Assembly (NCBI GenBank): GCA_030616425.1
Contig: JAUWXJ010000101.1
Location: forward strand, 1-8,317
DNA length: 8,317 bases
DNA from: Desulfobacterales bacterium
GTDB taxonomy: Bacteria > Desulfobacterota > Desulfobacteria > Desulfobacterales > C00003060
Direction of reading: 5' to 3'
Position 1 is the first letter of the stretch; each line of letters begins with the position of its first letter. The notes beneath the pieces were generated by a model that did no database searches, was not told where the DNA came from, and saw only the letters and a program-made list of their open reading frames with translations. Positions 1 through 6,243 of this stretch are shown here, piece by piece. The position numbers were made by a program, and so were the translations under genes.

Positions 1-1
1 T

Positions 2-220
2 GACATGGTCAAGGAAGGGGTGGTGGTAATTGACGTGGGTGTCAATCGTATCGGCAAGACCCCTGAGGGTAAAGGCATTCTGGCAGGGGATGTTGACTTT
101 GACTCGGTCCAGGAAAAGGCAGCAGCCATTACGCCCGTGCCGGGGGGTGTTGGCCCCATGACCATTACCATGCTTATGAAGAACACACTGGCAGCAGCCA
201 AACACGCGGCTGCCCAATAG
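2..220 (+). CDS. folD: FolD, methylenetetrahydrofolate dehydrogenase/cyclohydrolase (3' end only)
   Basis: This is the C-terminal ~72 residues of the bifunctional cytosolic enzyme that oxidises 5,10-methylene-THF to methenyl-THF with NAD(P)+ and hydrolyses it to 10-formyl-THF. The window starts inside the gene; the first full codon is at position 2 and TAG ends it at 218-220. The visible part has the family's late Rossmann strand MVKEGVVVIDVGVNR, then a GDVDF segment, and the C-terminal signature ITPVPGGVGPMTITMLMKNT, followed by a short Ala-rich tail. All of this is typical of FolD. In Wood-Ljungdahl organisms FolD serves the methyl branch, in either direction, so its position 68 bp before a CO dehydrogenase gene suggests a one-carbon operon. 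The ATG at 5-7 is an internal Met, not the start. Identification is firm; cofactor preference cannot be read from this fragment. Confidence 0.95.
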   Translation, partial: DMVKEGVVVIDVGVNRIGKTPEGKGILAGDVDFDSVQEKAAAITPVPGGVGPMTITMLMKNTLAAAKHAAAQ

Positions 221-234
221 TCGTCAACAGCAAG

Positions 235-259
235 GTGATATCACATCTTGCATTTGCAA
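235..259. repeat. Two small adjacent inverted repeats in the folD-cooS gap
   Basis: GTGATATCAC (235-244) is a perfect 10-bp palindrome. Four bases later TTGCATTTGCAA (248-259) is a 5-bp inverted repeat around TT. They lie between the folD stop and the cooS RBS. They could be an operator or chance. Neither has the T-run of an intrinsic terminator, and I do not see a CooA-like TGTCA-N6-TGACA site. Confidence 0.3.
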
Positions 260-273
260 CATAACGACTCCAC

Positions 274-280
274 GGAGGAG
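274..280 (+). promoter_or_regulatory. Ribosome binding site of cooS
   Basis: GGAGGAG lies 8 bases before the ATG at 289, an almost ideal Shine-Dalgarno sequence. It fixes the cooS start and suggests strong translation. I could not identify a convincing -35/-10 pair in the 68-bp gap, so cooS may be transcribed from upstream of folD. Confidence 0.8.
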
Positions 281-288
281 AAGAGGGA

Positions 289-2241
289 ATGCCAAGAAAA
301 ATAATCCCCTTCACAAAGCCTGAGTGCCAAGGGATCTTTTGTGAGGCGAGCACCTGTGTTCTGGAAGAAGCGGCCAAGGATGGCGTGAAGACTTATATAC
401 AGCGCATGCAGGACAGGGCCATCGAGCCCTGCCTGTTCGGCCAGGGCGGCACATGCTGTCGCAACTGTTCCTTTGGACCGTGCATGATGATTGAGGATGT
501 CCCAGAATCGATTGGTATTTGTGGGGCAACCCCGGCTACGGTTGCGGCCCGCAATTTCGCTCGGATGGTTGCCGCTGGTTCAGCGGCCCATATGGATCAC
601 GGTCGTGAGGCGGCCCTGACCTTTTTGGCCACTGCCAGGGGAGAGCCCCCCTTTGAGATCAAAGATGTGAAAAAGCTCCATTTCATGGCCGAGCTATACA
701 AGGTTAAGATCGAGGGGCGGAGCAAAGAAGATATTGCCATCGAACTGGGAGAAAAGGTCCTTGCCGAATTCGGCCAGCAAGAAGGTGCCCTTGTAATGAC
801 GAACCGGGCCTCTGCCAAGCGCCAGGAGTTGTGGAAGAAGTTGGGAGTCATTCCCCGGGGCGTTGACAGAGAGGTCGTCGAAATCATGCACCGGACACAC
901 ATGGGAACCGACCAGGATTATAAGAACCTCATCTTCCAGGCCACCCGCTGTGCTTTAGCCGACGGCTGGGGGGCCTCCATGGTAGCAACCGAACTTCAAG
1001 ACATCATGTTCGGAACTCCTGTCCCTCTCCGCGCGGAGGTGAACCTTGGCGCCCTTAAGGAAGAATATGTGAATATCGTCATCCATGGCCATGAACCCCA
1101 GATGCCGGAGGCCATGGCCATAGTGTCACAGGAGCCGGCAATAGTGGTGGCAGCTCAAGAGGTTGGGGCAAAAGGTGTCAACCTGGTGGGTGTGTGCTGT
1201 TCGGGAAACGAGGTGCTCATGCGCCACGGTATTCCCATTGCAGGCAGCTTTACGCAGCAAGAAATCGTGTTGGCTACGGGCAGTGTGGAAGCTATGGTGG
1301 TGGATGTGCAGTGCGTCATGCAGGGCCTGGCCGAAGTGGCGAAATGTTTCCATACGGAGCTGATTACCACGTCACCTCGGGCCATGATTGAGGGTGCTAC
1401 GCACATTGAATTCGACCACCACCGTGCACTGGAGATTGCAAGGGAGGTTACACTTAGAGCCATTGGCAAGTTCAAGGAAAGACAGAATGTGCGTATTCCG
1501 GACCGGAAGATGGACGTGGTCGCGGGTTTCAGCCATGAGACGATCAATCATATGTTAGGGGGTGCCTTCCGGGCTTCCTACCGGCCCTTGAATGACAACA
1601 TCATCAATGGCCGCATCCGCGGCGTAGGTGCGGTCGTAGGGTGTGACAGCTGCCGAGCAGAGGCGGGTCGGCCGAACACAACAGTGGTGCAAGAACTGAT
1701 TGCTAATAACGTGCTCGTGCTGGTAACCGGATGCGTGGCCACCTCTTGCGGCCGCGAGGGGCTTCTAAGACCCGAGGCCGCAGAACTGGCAGGGCCCGGC
1801 CTGCGAGAGGTATGCGAGACCGTAGGCATGCCCCCTGTTTTGCATATGGGCTCCTGCGTGGATAACAGCCGGATTCTGATTGCAGCCACAGAGATTGTCA
1901 GGGAGGGAGGCCTCGGTGACGATATCAGCCAGATACCTGCGGCGGGCTGTGCACCGGAGTGGATGAGTGAAAAGGCGATAGCGATTGGCCAGTACTTTGT
2001 GGCCAGCGGCGTCTATGTCGTATTCGGGAGGACCTTTCCCACCACGGGAAGCAAGGTGGTGACTGACTTCCTCTTTAGAGAAATAGAAGAGATATACGGC
2101 GGAAGGTGGGCCCTTGCATCAGATCCAGTGGAAATGGCGCAATTGATGATCCAGGCTATTGACAAAAAGCGAGAGGCCCTAGGTATTCAGGAAAAGAAAG
2201 AAAGGGTCCTCTTTGACATGGCCATGAGACGGGAATTGTAG
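289..2241 (+). CDS. cooS: Anaerobic nickel-iron carbon monoxide dehydrogenase, catalytic subunit CooS
   Basis: This 650-residue cytosolic homodimeric enzyme interconverts CO and CO2 at a [Ni-4Fe-4S] C-cluster. All cluster ligands expected from Carboxydothermus CODH-II appear in order. C48 and C56 fit the intersubunit D-cluster, and C57, C60, C65 and C78 (CCRNC...C...C) fit the B-cluster. The C-cluster set is the HGHEP histidine region (266-270), C303/C304 in CCSGNE, C342 in DVQCVMQG, C452 in VGCDSC, C482 in TGCVATSC and C523 in GSCVDN. K562 matches the active-site lysine, and HMDHGRE (101-107) supplies the proton-path histidines. The length is normal and no key residue is missing, so it should be active. 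The start is set by GGAGGAG 8 bases upstream. Its TAG stop shares its last base with the GTG start of hdrA, so the two are probably translationally coupled, making HdrA the likely electron partner. No acetyl-CoA synthase, cooF or cooC is in the window. Confidence 0.97.
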   Translation: MPRKIIPFTKPECQGIFCEASTCVLEEAAKDGVKTYIQRMQDRAIEPCLFGQGGTCCRNCSFGPCMMIEDVPESIGICGATPATVAARNFARMVAAGSAAHMDHGREAALTFLATARGEPPFEIKDVKKLHFMAELYKVKIEGRSKEDIAIELGEKVLAEFGQQEGALVMTNRASAKRQELWKKLGVIPRGVDREVVEIMHRTHMGTDQDYKNLIFQATRCALADGWGASMVATELQDIMFGTPVPLRAEVNLGALKEEYVNIVIHGHEPQMPEAMAIVSQEPAIVVAAQEVGAKGVNLVGVCCSGNEVLMRHGIPIAGSFTQQEIVLATGSVEAMVVDVQCVMQGLAEVAKCFHTELITTSPRAMIEGATHIEFDHHRALEIAREVTLRAIGKFKERQNVRIPDRKMDVVAGFSHETINHMLGGAFRASYRPLNDNIINGRIRGVGAVVGCDSCRAEAGRPNTTVVQELIANNVLVLVTGCVATSCGREGLLRPEAAELAGPGLREVCETVGMPPVLHMGSCVDNSRILIAATEIVREGGLGDDISQIPAAGCAPEWMSEKAIAIGQYFVASGVYVVFGRTFPTTGSKVVTDFLFREIEEIYGGRWALASDPVEMAQLMIQAIDKKREALGIQEKKERVLFDMAMRREL

Positions 2242-5200
2242 TGATGGGAGAGAGCAAATCAGGCTCTGTGATGGTTGTCGGCGGGGGGATTGCCGGTATT
2301 CAGGCGTCCTTGGACCTGTCTGGTCTGGGCTACCAGGTGTACCTGATCGAGAAAGCAGGTTCTATTGGTGGCGTGATGGCCAAGCTGGACAAGACATTCC
2401 CCACCAATGACTGTGCCATCTGAATCCTGGCGCCCAAGCTAGTTGAGGCCGGTCGGTCTCCAAACATAAAAATCATCACCAAGGCTGAGGTCATCTCAGT
2501 CGAAGGCGAGGTGGGCAATTTCGCTGCCAAAGTGCGTCGGCAACCCCGGTATATCGACCTGGACCTGTGCACAGGCTGCGGTATCTGCGCCGATTATTGT
2601 CCTATTGTTATGGGGGACGCGTACAGAGAAAACTTGGCCCTGACCAAGGCGCCCCATAGGGATTATGTGCAAGCGGTTCCTGCCAGTTTTTACATAGATC
2701 CTGAGAAGTGTCTTTTTCATAGCCACGAAATGTGCCGGATATGTGTGTCAGCCTGTCAGGCCCGGGCGATCAACCTTTACGAACAAGAAGAGATGCTGGA
2801 CCTGAACGTAGGTGCTGTGATCCTTGCTCCCGGGTTTGGTCGTATCAGTGAAGAAGTGCTGTCAAGGTACGGGTATGGTCGTCTTGCTGATGTTGTGACC
2901 GGAGTAGAATTTGAGCTACTGACGTCGGCCTCTGGTCCCACCATGGGGAATATCATCAGGCCATCTGACGGTGAGCATCCCCATGGTATTGCATTTCTCC
3001 AGTGCATAGGGACAAGAGATGTTTCATGTGGAAACGGTTACTGTTCCTCTGTTTGCTGCATGTATGCAATAAAGGAAGCCATTGTGGCCAAGGAGCACGC
3101 CCCTGATTTAGAGAGCTCGATTTTCTACATGGACATGCGCACCCAGGGCAAGGAGTTTGATTACGCCAGGCAGCGTGCCAAAGAAAAGGGGATCCGTTTT
3201 GTCAGGAGCCGTGTGGGAGGTGTCCAGGCAAAGGGGAAGTCCCTTGAAATCTCATACGTTGACGAGGCGGGTAAACATCTCAAGGAAGACTTTGATATGG
3301 TGGTTCTTCCCGAAGGACTCGAATCACCCCCTGCAGCCCAGGTCTTAGCCGAGGCGAGCGGCATAGAGTTAAACCATTACGATTTTTGCAGCACCCTTCC
3401 TTTTTCTCCGCTCAAAACCACCCGTGCAGGGATCTTTGTTGCCGGTGCGTTCCAGGGGCCCAAGGATGTTCCGGAGAGTGTCACGGATGCCAGTGGCGCA
3501 GCCGCCCTTGCTGCAGAGGTGTTGAAAGAGGCGCGAGGCACCGAGGTAGAAGCCAAGACCTACCCGGCTGAGATAGATATTGAGGGGGAGCCCCGCATCG
3601 GGGTGTTTGTTTGCTCCTGCGGGACGAATATTGGCGGTGTAGTTGATGTGCAGTCGGTGGCCGACTATGCGGCGACATTGGACAATGTGGTCTATAGTGA
3701 CACGAATCTATACAGCTGTGCGCAGAACACGCAGGAGGAGATCACTGAAACGATCAAGGAGAACCGCTTAAATCGTGTAGTTGTGGCCGCCTGTACCCCA
3801 CGTACCCATGAGCCGCTGTTTCAGGAAACCATCAAAGATGCCGGCCTGAACCGTTGTCTGTTTGAGATGGCTAACATTAGGGACCATTGTTCGTGGGTTC
3901 ACGCCATGGTTCCTGAAGCGGCCACAGAAAAATCTAAGGATCTGATTAGGATGGCTGTGGCCAAGGCGCGTGGGTTGCAGCCACTTCCGGAGCAGAAACT
4001 CCCTGTGACCCAGAAGGCCCTGGTCATAGGCGGTGGTATAGCAGGTATGACGGCTGCTTTGAACGTTGCAGGCCAAGGATTTGAATGCATTCTGGTAGAA
4101 GAATCGAAAGCGCTTGGGGGAAACCTGAAACGCATGCGGTCTACACTTACCGGAGATGACCCCAAGCAACTCTTTCAGGATACAGAAACAAAAATAAGAT
4201 CTCATCCCCTTATACAGGTGCACACAGAGGCCAGTGTTGAGGATGTTTCAGGGTATGTGGGCAACTTTATCACCTCGATTCGCACGAATGGCAGCAGTGA
4301 GTCCGTGGAGCATGGAGTGGTCGTGGTGGCCACGGGCGGAAAGCCTTATGAGCCGACACAGTACCTGTACGGCAAGTCGGGGCAGGTCGTGACCCAGGGC
4401 GAACTGGAAGAGAGGCTTACCAAAGTTGAAGGGGCAAAAGGTATAAACGACATAGTAATGATCCAGTGTGTGGGCTCCCGTGGGGAGGATCTTTCCTATT
4501 GCAGCAAGGTGTGCTGCGGACAGGCTGTAAGGAATGCTTTAAAGATACTTGAGATAAACCCCTCTGCCCACATTACTGTGCTTTATCGCGACATGCGCAC
4601 CTATGGATTTATGGAGGACTACTATCAACTGGCCCGGGAAAAGGGCGTGATGTTTATTCACTTTGACAAGGACGATCCACCTGAAGTGACCGAAAAAGAG
4701 GGGAGCATCCAGGTAGAATTCCTGGACAAGATTATGGGGGAAAGGGTCGTTCTCGAACCTGACCTGCTGGCGCTGAGTGTGGGTATCGTACCAAGCCGGT
4801 CTGAGGCGTTGTCAAAGATGCTCAAGACGCCGCTTACGAGTGACGGATTTTTCTTAGAGGCCCATCCAAAGCTTCGGCCGGTAGAGTTTTCCGTAGAAGG
4901 TGTATATCTTTGCGGCCTGGCCCATGGGCCAAAGCCGATCTCTGAATCGGTTGCCCAAGCCACGGCTGCTGCCGGGAAGGCGTGTATTCCCATGGCAAAG
5001 GGGTACGTTACGGTTGAGCCGATTGTCTCTTTCGTCGATACTGCCACCTGTATCGGATGTGGCATTTGTGAGGCCCTTTGCCCGTATTCAGCCATAAGGA
5101 TGATAAAGGTCGGGAAAAGGAAAAAAGCCGAGACAATCTCGGCTTCGTGCAAGGGGTGCGGGATATGTGCAGCCCATTGTCCCTCCTTGTCGATATTGAT

Positions 5201-5255
5201 GGGTGGGTTTACCAATGAACAGATCTTGTCCCAGATTAAAGCCCTTATGGGTTGA
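2241..5255 (+). CDS. hdrA: Double-length HdrA-type FAD/iron-sulfur electron-transfer subunit, selenoprotein with UGA-encoded Sec61
   Basis: HdrA is the FAD subunit of heterodisulfide reductase-type complexes and the site of flavin-based bifurcation in methanogens. The frame gives 1004 residues if UGA 2421-2423 is selenocysteine. First half: FAD motif VVGGGIAG (12-19), SIGG, then TFPTNDCAI-U61-ILAPKLVE where relatives have Cys; a ferredoxin domain (C110, C113, C116, C120; C157, C165, C168, C172); and CIGTRD...YCSSVCC (C255, C268, C272, C273). Second half: the usual HdrA N-terminal domain, VCSCGTN (C458, C460) and ACTPRTHEP; a second FAD motif, VIGGGIAGM (595-603), with LGGNL; a second YCSKVCC motif (C754, C758, C759); and a C-terminal 2x[4Fe-4S] domain (C937, C940, C943, C947; C970, C973, C976, C980). 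It is thus a fused tandem of two HdrA-like modules. The second FAD domain lacks the Cys/Sec motif. The start is GTG 2241 (used for numbering here) or ATG 2244; GGA at 2232-2234 suits both. TGA 5253-5255 is taken as the true stop. Confidence 0.92.
2421..2423 (+). other. In-frame UGA predicted to encode selenocysteine (Sec61 of HdrA)
   Basis: The codon falls inside the HdrA motif D-C-x-x-C-I-L-x-P-K, where this UGA replaces the second Cys. Strong HdrA homology continues in the same frame on both sides, with no frameshift. A SECIS-like hairpin follows. Sec at this Cys position is known for HdrA of some methanogens. A nonsense mutation or a sequencing error is the alternative, but the same arrangement recurs in mvhD. 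Confidence 0.9.
2443..2463 (+). promoter_or_regulatory. Predicted bacterial SECIS hairpin of hdrA
   Basis: GAGGCC (2445-2450) pairs with GGTCTC (2455-2460), including one G-U pair, and closes a GGTC loop (2451-2454). TT 2443-2444 can extend it to AA 2462-2463 past a bulged C. The loop begins 27 bases after the UGA, within the range for bacterial SECIS elements, and GGUC resembles the SelB-binding loop of E. coli fdhF. The pairing was done by eye; no folding energy was computed. Confidence 0.75.
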
Positions 5256-5266
5256 TCACATGAGGT

Positions 5267-5271
5267 AGGAG
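5267..5271 (+). promoter_or_regulatory. Ribosome binding site of mvhD
   Basis: AGGAG ends 5 bases before GTG 5277. It supports separate initiation of mvhD and, with that, reading the TGA at 5253 as the real hdrA stop. This matters because hdrA and mvhD share one reading frame. Confidence 0.75.
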
Positions 5272-5276
5272 AAGCA

Positions 5277-5933
5277 GTGGTTAGAGAATCGTTTGAGCCA
5301 AAAATAGTCGGTTTTCTGTGCAACTGGTGCTGTTATGCGGCAGCCGACTCAGCTGGTGTAGCCCGTTTTCAATACCCGCCAAATATCAGGGCCATCAGGA
5401 TCATGTGTACCGGAAGAATGGACCCGCTGTTTATTATCAGTGCGTTCAGTGTAGGGGCGGACGGGGTATTTGTGGGTGGTTGACAGCTTGGCGAATGTCA
5501 TTACCAGGTTGGTAATTACGATGCCATAGTCACCGCACACGTAACCAGGAAGGTCATGGAAGTTGCAGGCGTAAAACCCGAAAGGCTTGCCCTGGATTGG
5601 GCTTCAGCTGCTGAGGCACCCCTGTTCGTGGAGTTAATAACGAAGTTTACAGACGAGATAAAGGGACTGGGTCCGTTGGGGGAAGCCGAAGGGATTGACC
5701 GAGAGGAATTGAAGTTAAAGCTGCTGGCAGCCAGCTCAGCCGTGGAAAGTGTTAAACTGCGGACACGGTTTGCCAAGCTTGCCCAGGAACTAAGGGATGG
5801 GGATAAACATACCCCTGATGTGATTGAAGCAAGGATGGCCGAGAAGGTCAATGATGCAATCATACGCGAAATCGCCAAGCAGGAGAAGGCGATCGCCGAA
5901 TCTAATAATTTGACTCCACAATCTGAACTTTAG
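5277..5933 (+). CDS. mvhD: MvhD/FrhD-type [2Fe-2S] electron-transfer subunit, selenoprotein with UGA-encoded Sec69
   Basis: In methanogens MvhD passes electrons from the MvhAG hydrogenase to HdrA; in bacteria it accompanies HdrA in other redox complexes. The frame gives 218 residues if UGA 5481-5483 is selenocysteine. The family pattern is clear: FLCNWCCYAAADSAG (C15, C18, C19), RIMCTGRMDP (C44), FSVGADGVFVGG, then U69 where relatives have Cys, followed at once by QLGECHYQVGN (C74). The next part, LALDWASAAEAPLF...FTDEIKGLGPLG, is the usual MvhD C-terminal portion. A charged, probably helical tail of roughly 80 residues follows, making it longer than the ~140-residue archaeal type. It starts with GTG behind AGGAG, 21 bases after the hdrA stop and in the same frame. 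The gene pair implies a stable HdrA-MvhD unit. No hydrogenase large or small subunit is present, so the usual hydrogen-side partner is absent here and CooS may take that place (inference). Confidence 0.93.
5481..5483 (+). other. In-frame UGA predicted to encode selenocysteine (Sec69 of MvhD)
   Basis: The UGA replaces the conserved Cys of the MvhD motif G-A-D-G-V-x-V-x-G-C-x-x-G-x-C-H-Y. Frame and homology run on without a break. A perfect 6-bp stem-loop follows at SECIS distance. Selenocysteine in this subunit family (VhuD of Methanococcus) is known. Together with the hdrA UGA it argues strongly for recoding over mutation. Confidence 0.92.
5496..5520 (+). promoter_or_regulatory. Predicted bacterial SECIS hairpin of mvhD
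   Basis: ATTACC (5500-5505) pairs perfectly with GGTAAT (5511-5516) around the loop AGGTT (5506-5510). Below a C/T mismatch, T5498-A5518, G5497-C5519 and T5496-G5520 extend the stem. The loop starts 22 bases after the UGA and carries the G and U that SelB is known to contact in other bacterial SECIS loops. The pairing was found by eye. Confidence 0.8.
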
Positions 5934-5975
5934 GTAGTTAATAATCGATTTCGTGCTTTTTATTGCAGAAAATAA

Positions 5976-6009
5976 ATTCGAAATTCGAATATCGAAATCC
6001 GAAACAAAT
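5976..6009. repeat. TTCGAA-rich repeat with an internal palindrome
   Basis: ATTCGAA-A-TTCGAAT (5976-5990) is a perfect 7-bp inverted repeat around one base. It runs into further near-tandem CGAAA words up to CGAAACAAATTC. The reverse complement of this arm is partly recognisable downstream, as ATTTGTTTCG (6137-6146) and CGGATTTCG (6176-6184). This looks like the worn arms of a dispersed, imperfect palindromic intergenic repeat. Confidence 0.55.
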
Positions 6010-6106
6010 TCTCAATTTTCAAAATTCAAATGACCGAAACTGAATCCACAACCACAATTATCTCAAATAGCTTAGATTCCATGTTTTAAACATTCGAACA
6101 TTTGTA

Positions 6107-6182
6107 TTTGCGTCTCACGCCTTGAGAACAGTATGGATTTGTTTCGAGTTTGCGGCTGACGCCTTGAGAAGAGTCCGGATTT
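6107..6182. repeat. Two-copy direct repeat, 42-bp period
   Basis: The 34-bp segments 6107-6140 and 6149-6182 match at 29 of 34 positions by direct comparison; both contain ACGCCTTGAGAA and end in GGATTT. In addition GATTTCGTGCTT occurs exactly at 5947-5958 and again at 6178-6189, near both ends of the gap. The pattern suggests a dispersed intergenic repeat or the remnant of a small non-coding mobile element. Confidence 0.75.
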
Positions 6183-6232
6183 CGTGCTTCGTATTTCCGG
6201 TTTATCCGGGTTAGGATTCCCATTCAACAAAC

Positions 6233-6237
6233 AGGAG
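6233..6237 (+). promoter_or_regulatory. Ribosome binding site selecting the TTG start at 6244
   Basis: AGGAG lies 6 bases before TTG 6244. No comparable site precedes GTG 6184, which sits inside the repeat. This decides the start of the HdrC-GltD fusion. Confidence 0.75.
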
Positions 6238-6243
6238 TATCTC

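Larger units (their letters stand above)
5934..6243. other. AT-rich intergenic region with degenerate repeats, no gene seen
   Basis: These 310 bp separate mvhD from the HdrC-GltD gene in an otherwise tightly packed cluster. The first ~170 bp are clearly AT-rich and full of TTCGAA/CGAAAT-like words; the rest carries direct repeats. I see no coding sequence, tRNA, or GC hairpin plus T-run terminator. The continuation of the downstream reading frame back to GTG 6184 lies in repeat DNA and is not believed to be translated. A promoter for the downstream genes may lie here, but no clear -35/-10 pair stands out. Confidence 0.7.

Noticed and set aside
2241..2423. A separate 60-residue protein ending at TGA 2421, followed by a pseudogene
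   Set aside because: The frame and HdrA homology continue directly past the TGA at a Cys position with a SECIS-like hairpin after it. The rest of the gene is intact, so decay is unlikely.
5253..5255. A third selenocysteine at the end of hdrA
   Set aside because: There is no family Cys at this place, no convincing hairpin follows, and a good RBS plus GTG start lies directly downstream.
4658..5323. A 221-residue reverse-strand frame, and other long antisense frames (3768-4223, 5516-5878, 7054-7632, 8030-8317)
   Set aside because: They lie opposite well-supported genes, show no recognisable motif and have no RBS context that I can see; they are shadows of coding sequence.
2421..5483. UGA reassigned to Trp or Gly genome-wide (alternative genetic code)
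   Set aside because: hdrA itself ends at TGA 5253 just before an RBS and the next start, UGG is used for Trp throughout, and both internal UGAs fall at Cys positions, not Trp or Gly positions.
5556..5933. A separate 125-residue protein starting at ATG 5556
   Set aside because: It is the C-terminal part of MvhD in the same frame as 5277-5483. The essential CHY motif lies upstream of this ATG.
5934..5975. An intrinsic terminator after mvhD
   Set aside because: There is a short T-run (CTTTTTATT) but no stable GC-rich stem in front of it.
5976..6182. A CRISPR array
   Set aside because: Only two imperfect copies of one repeat occur, without regular spacers, and no cas gene is near.
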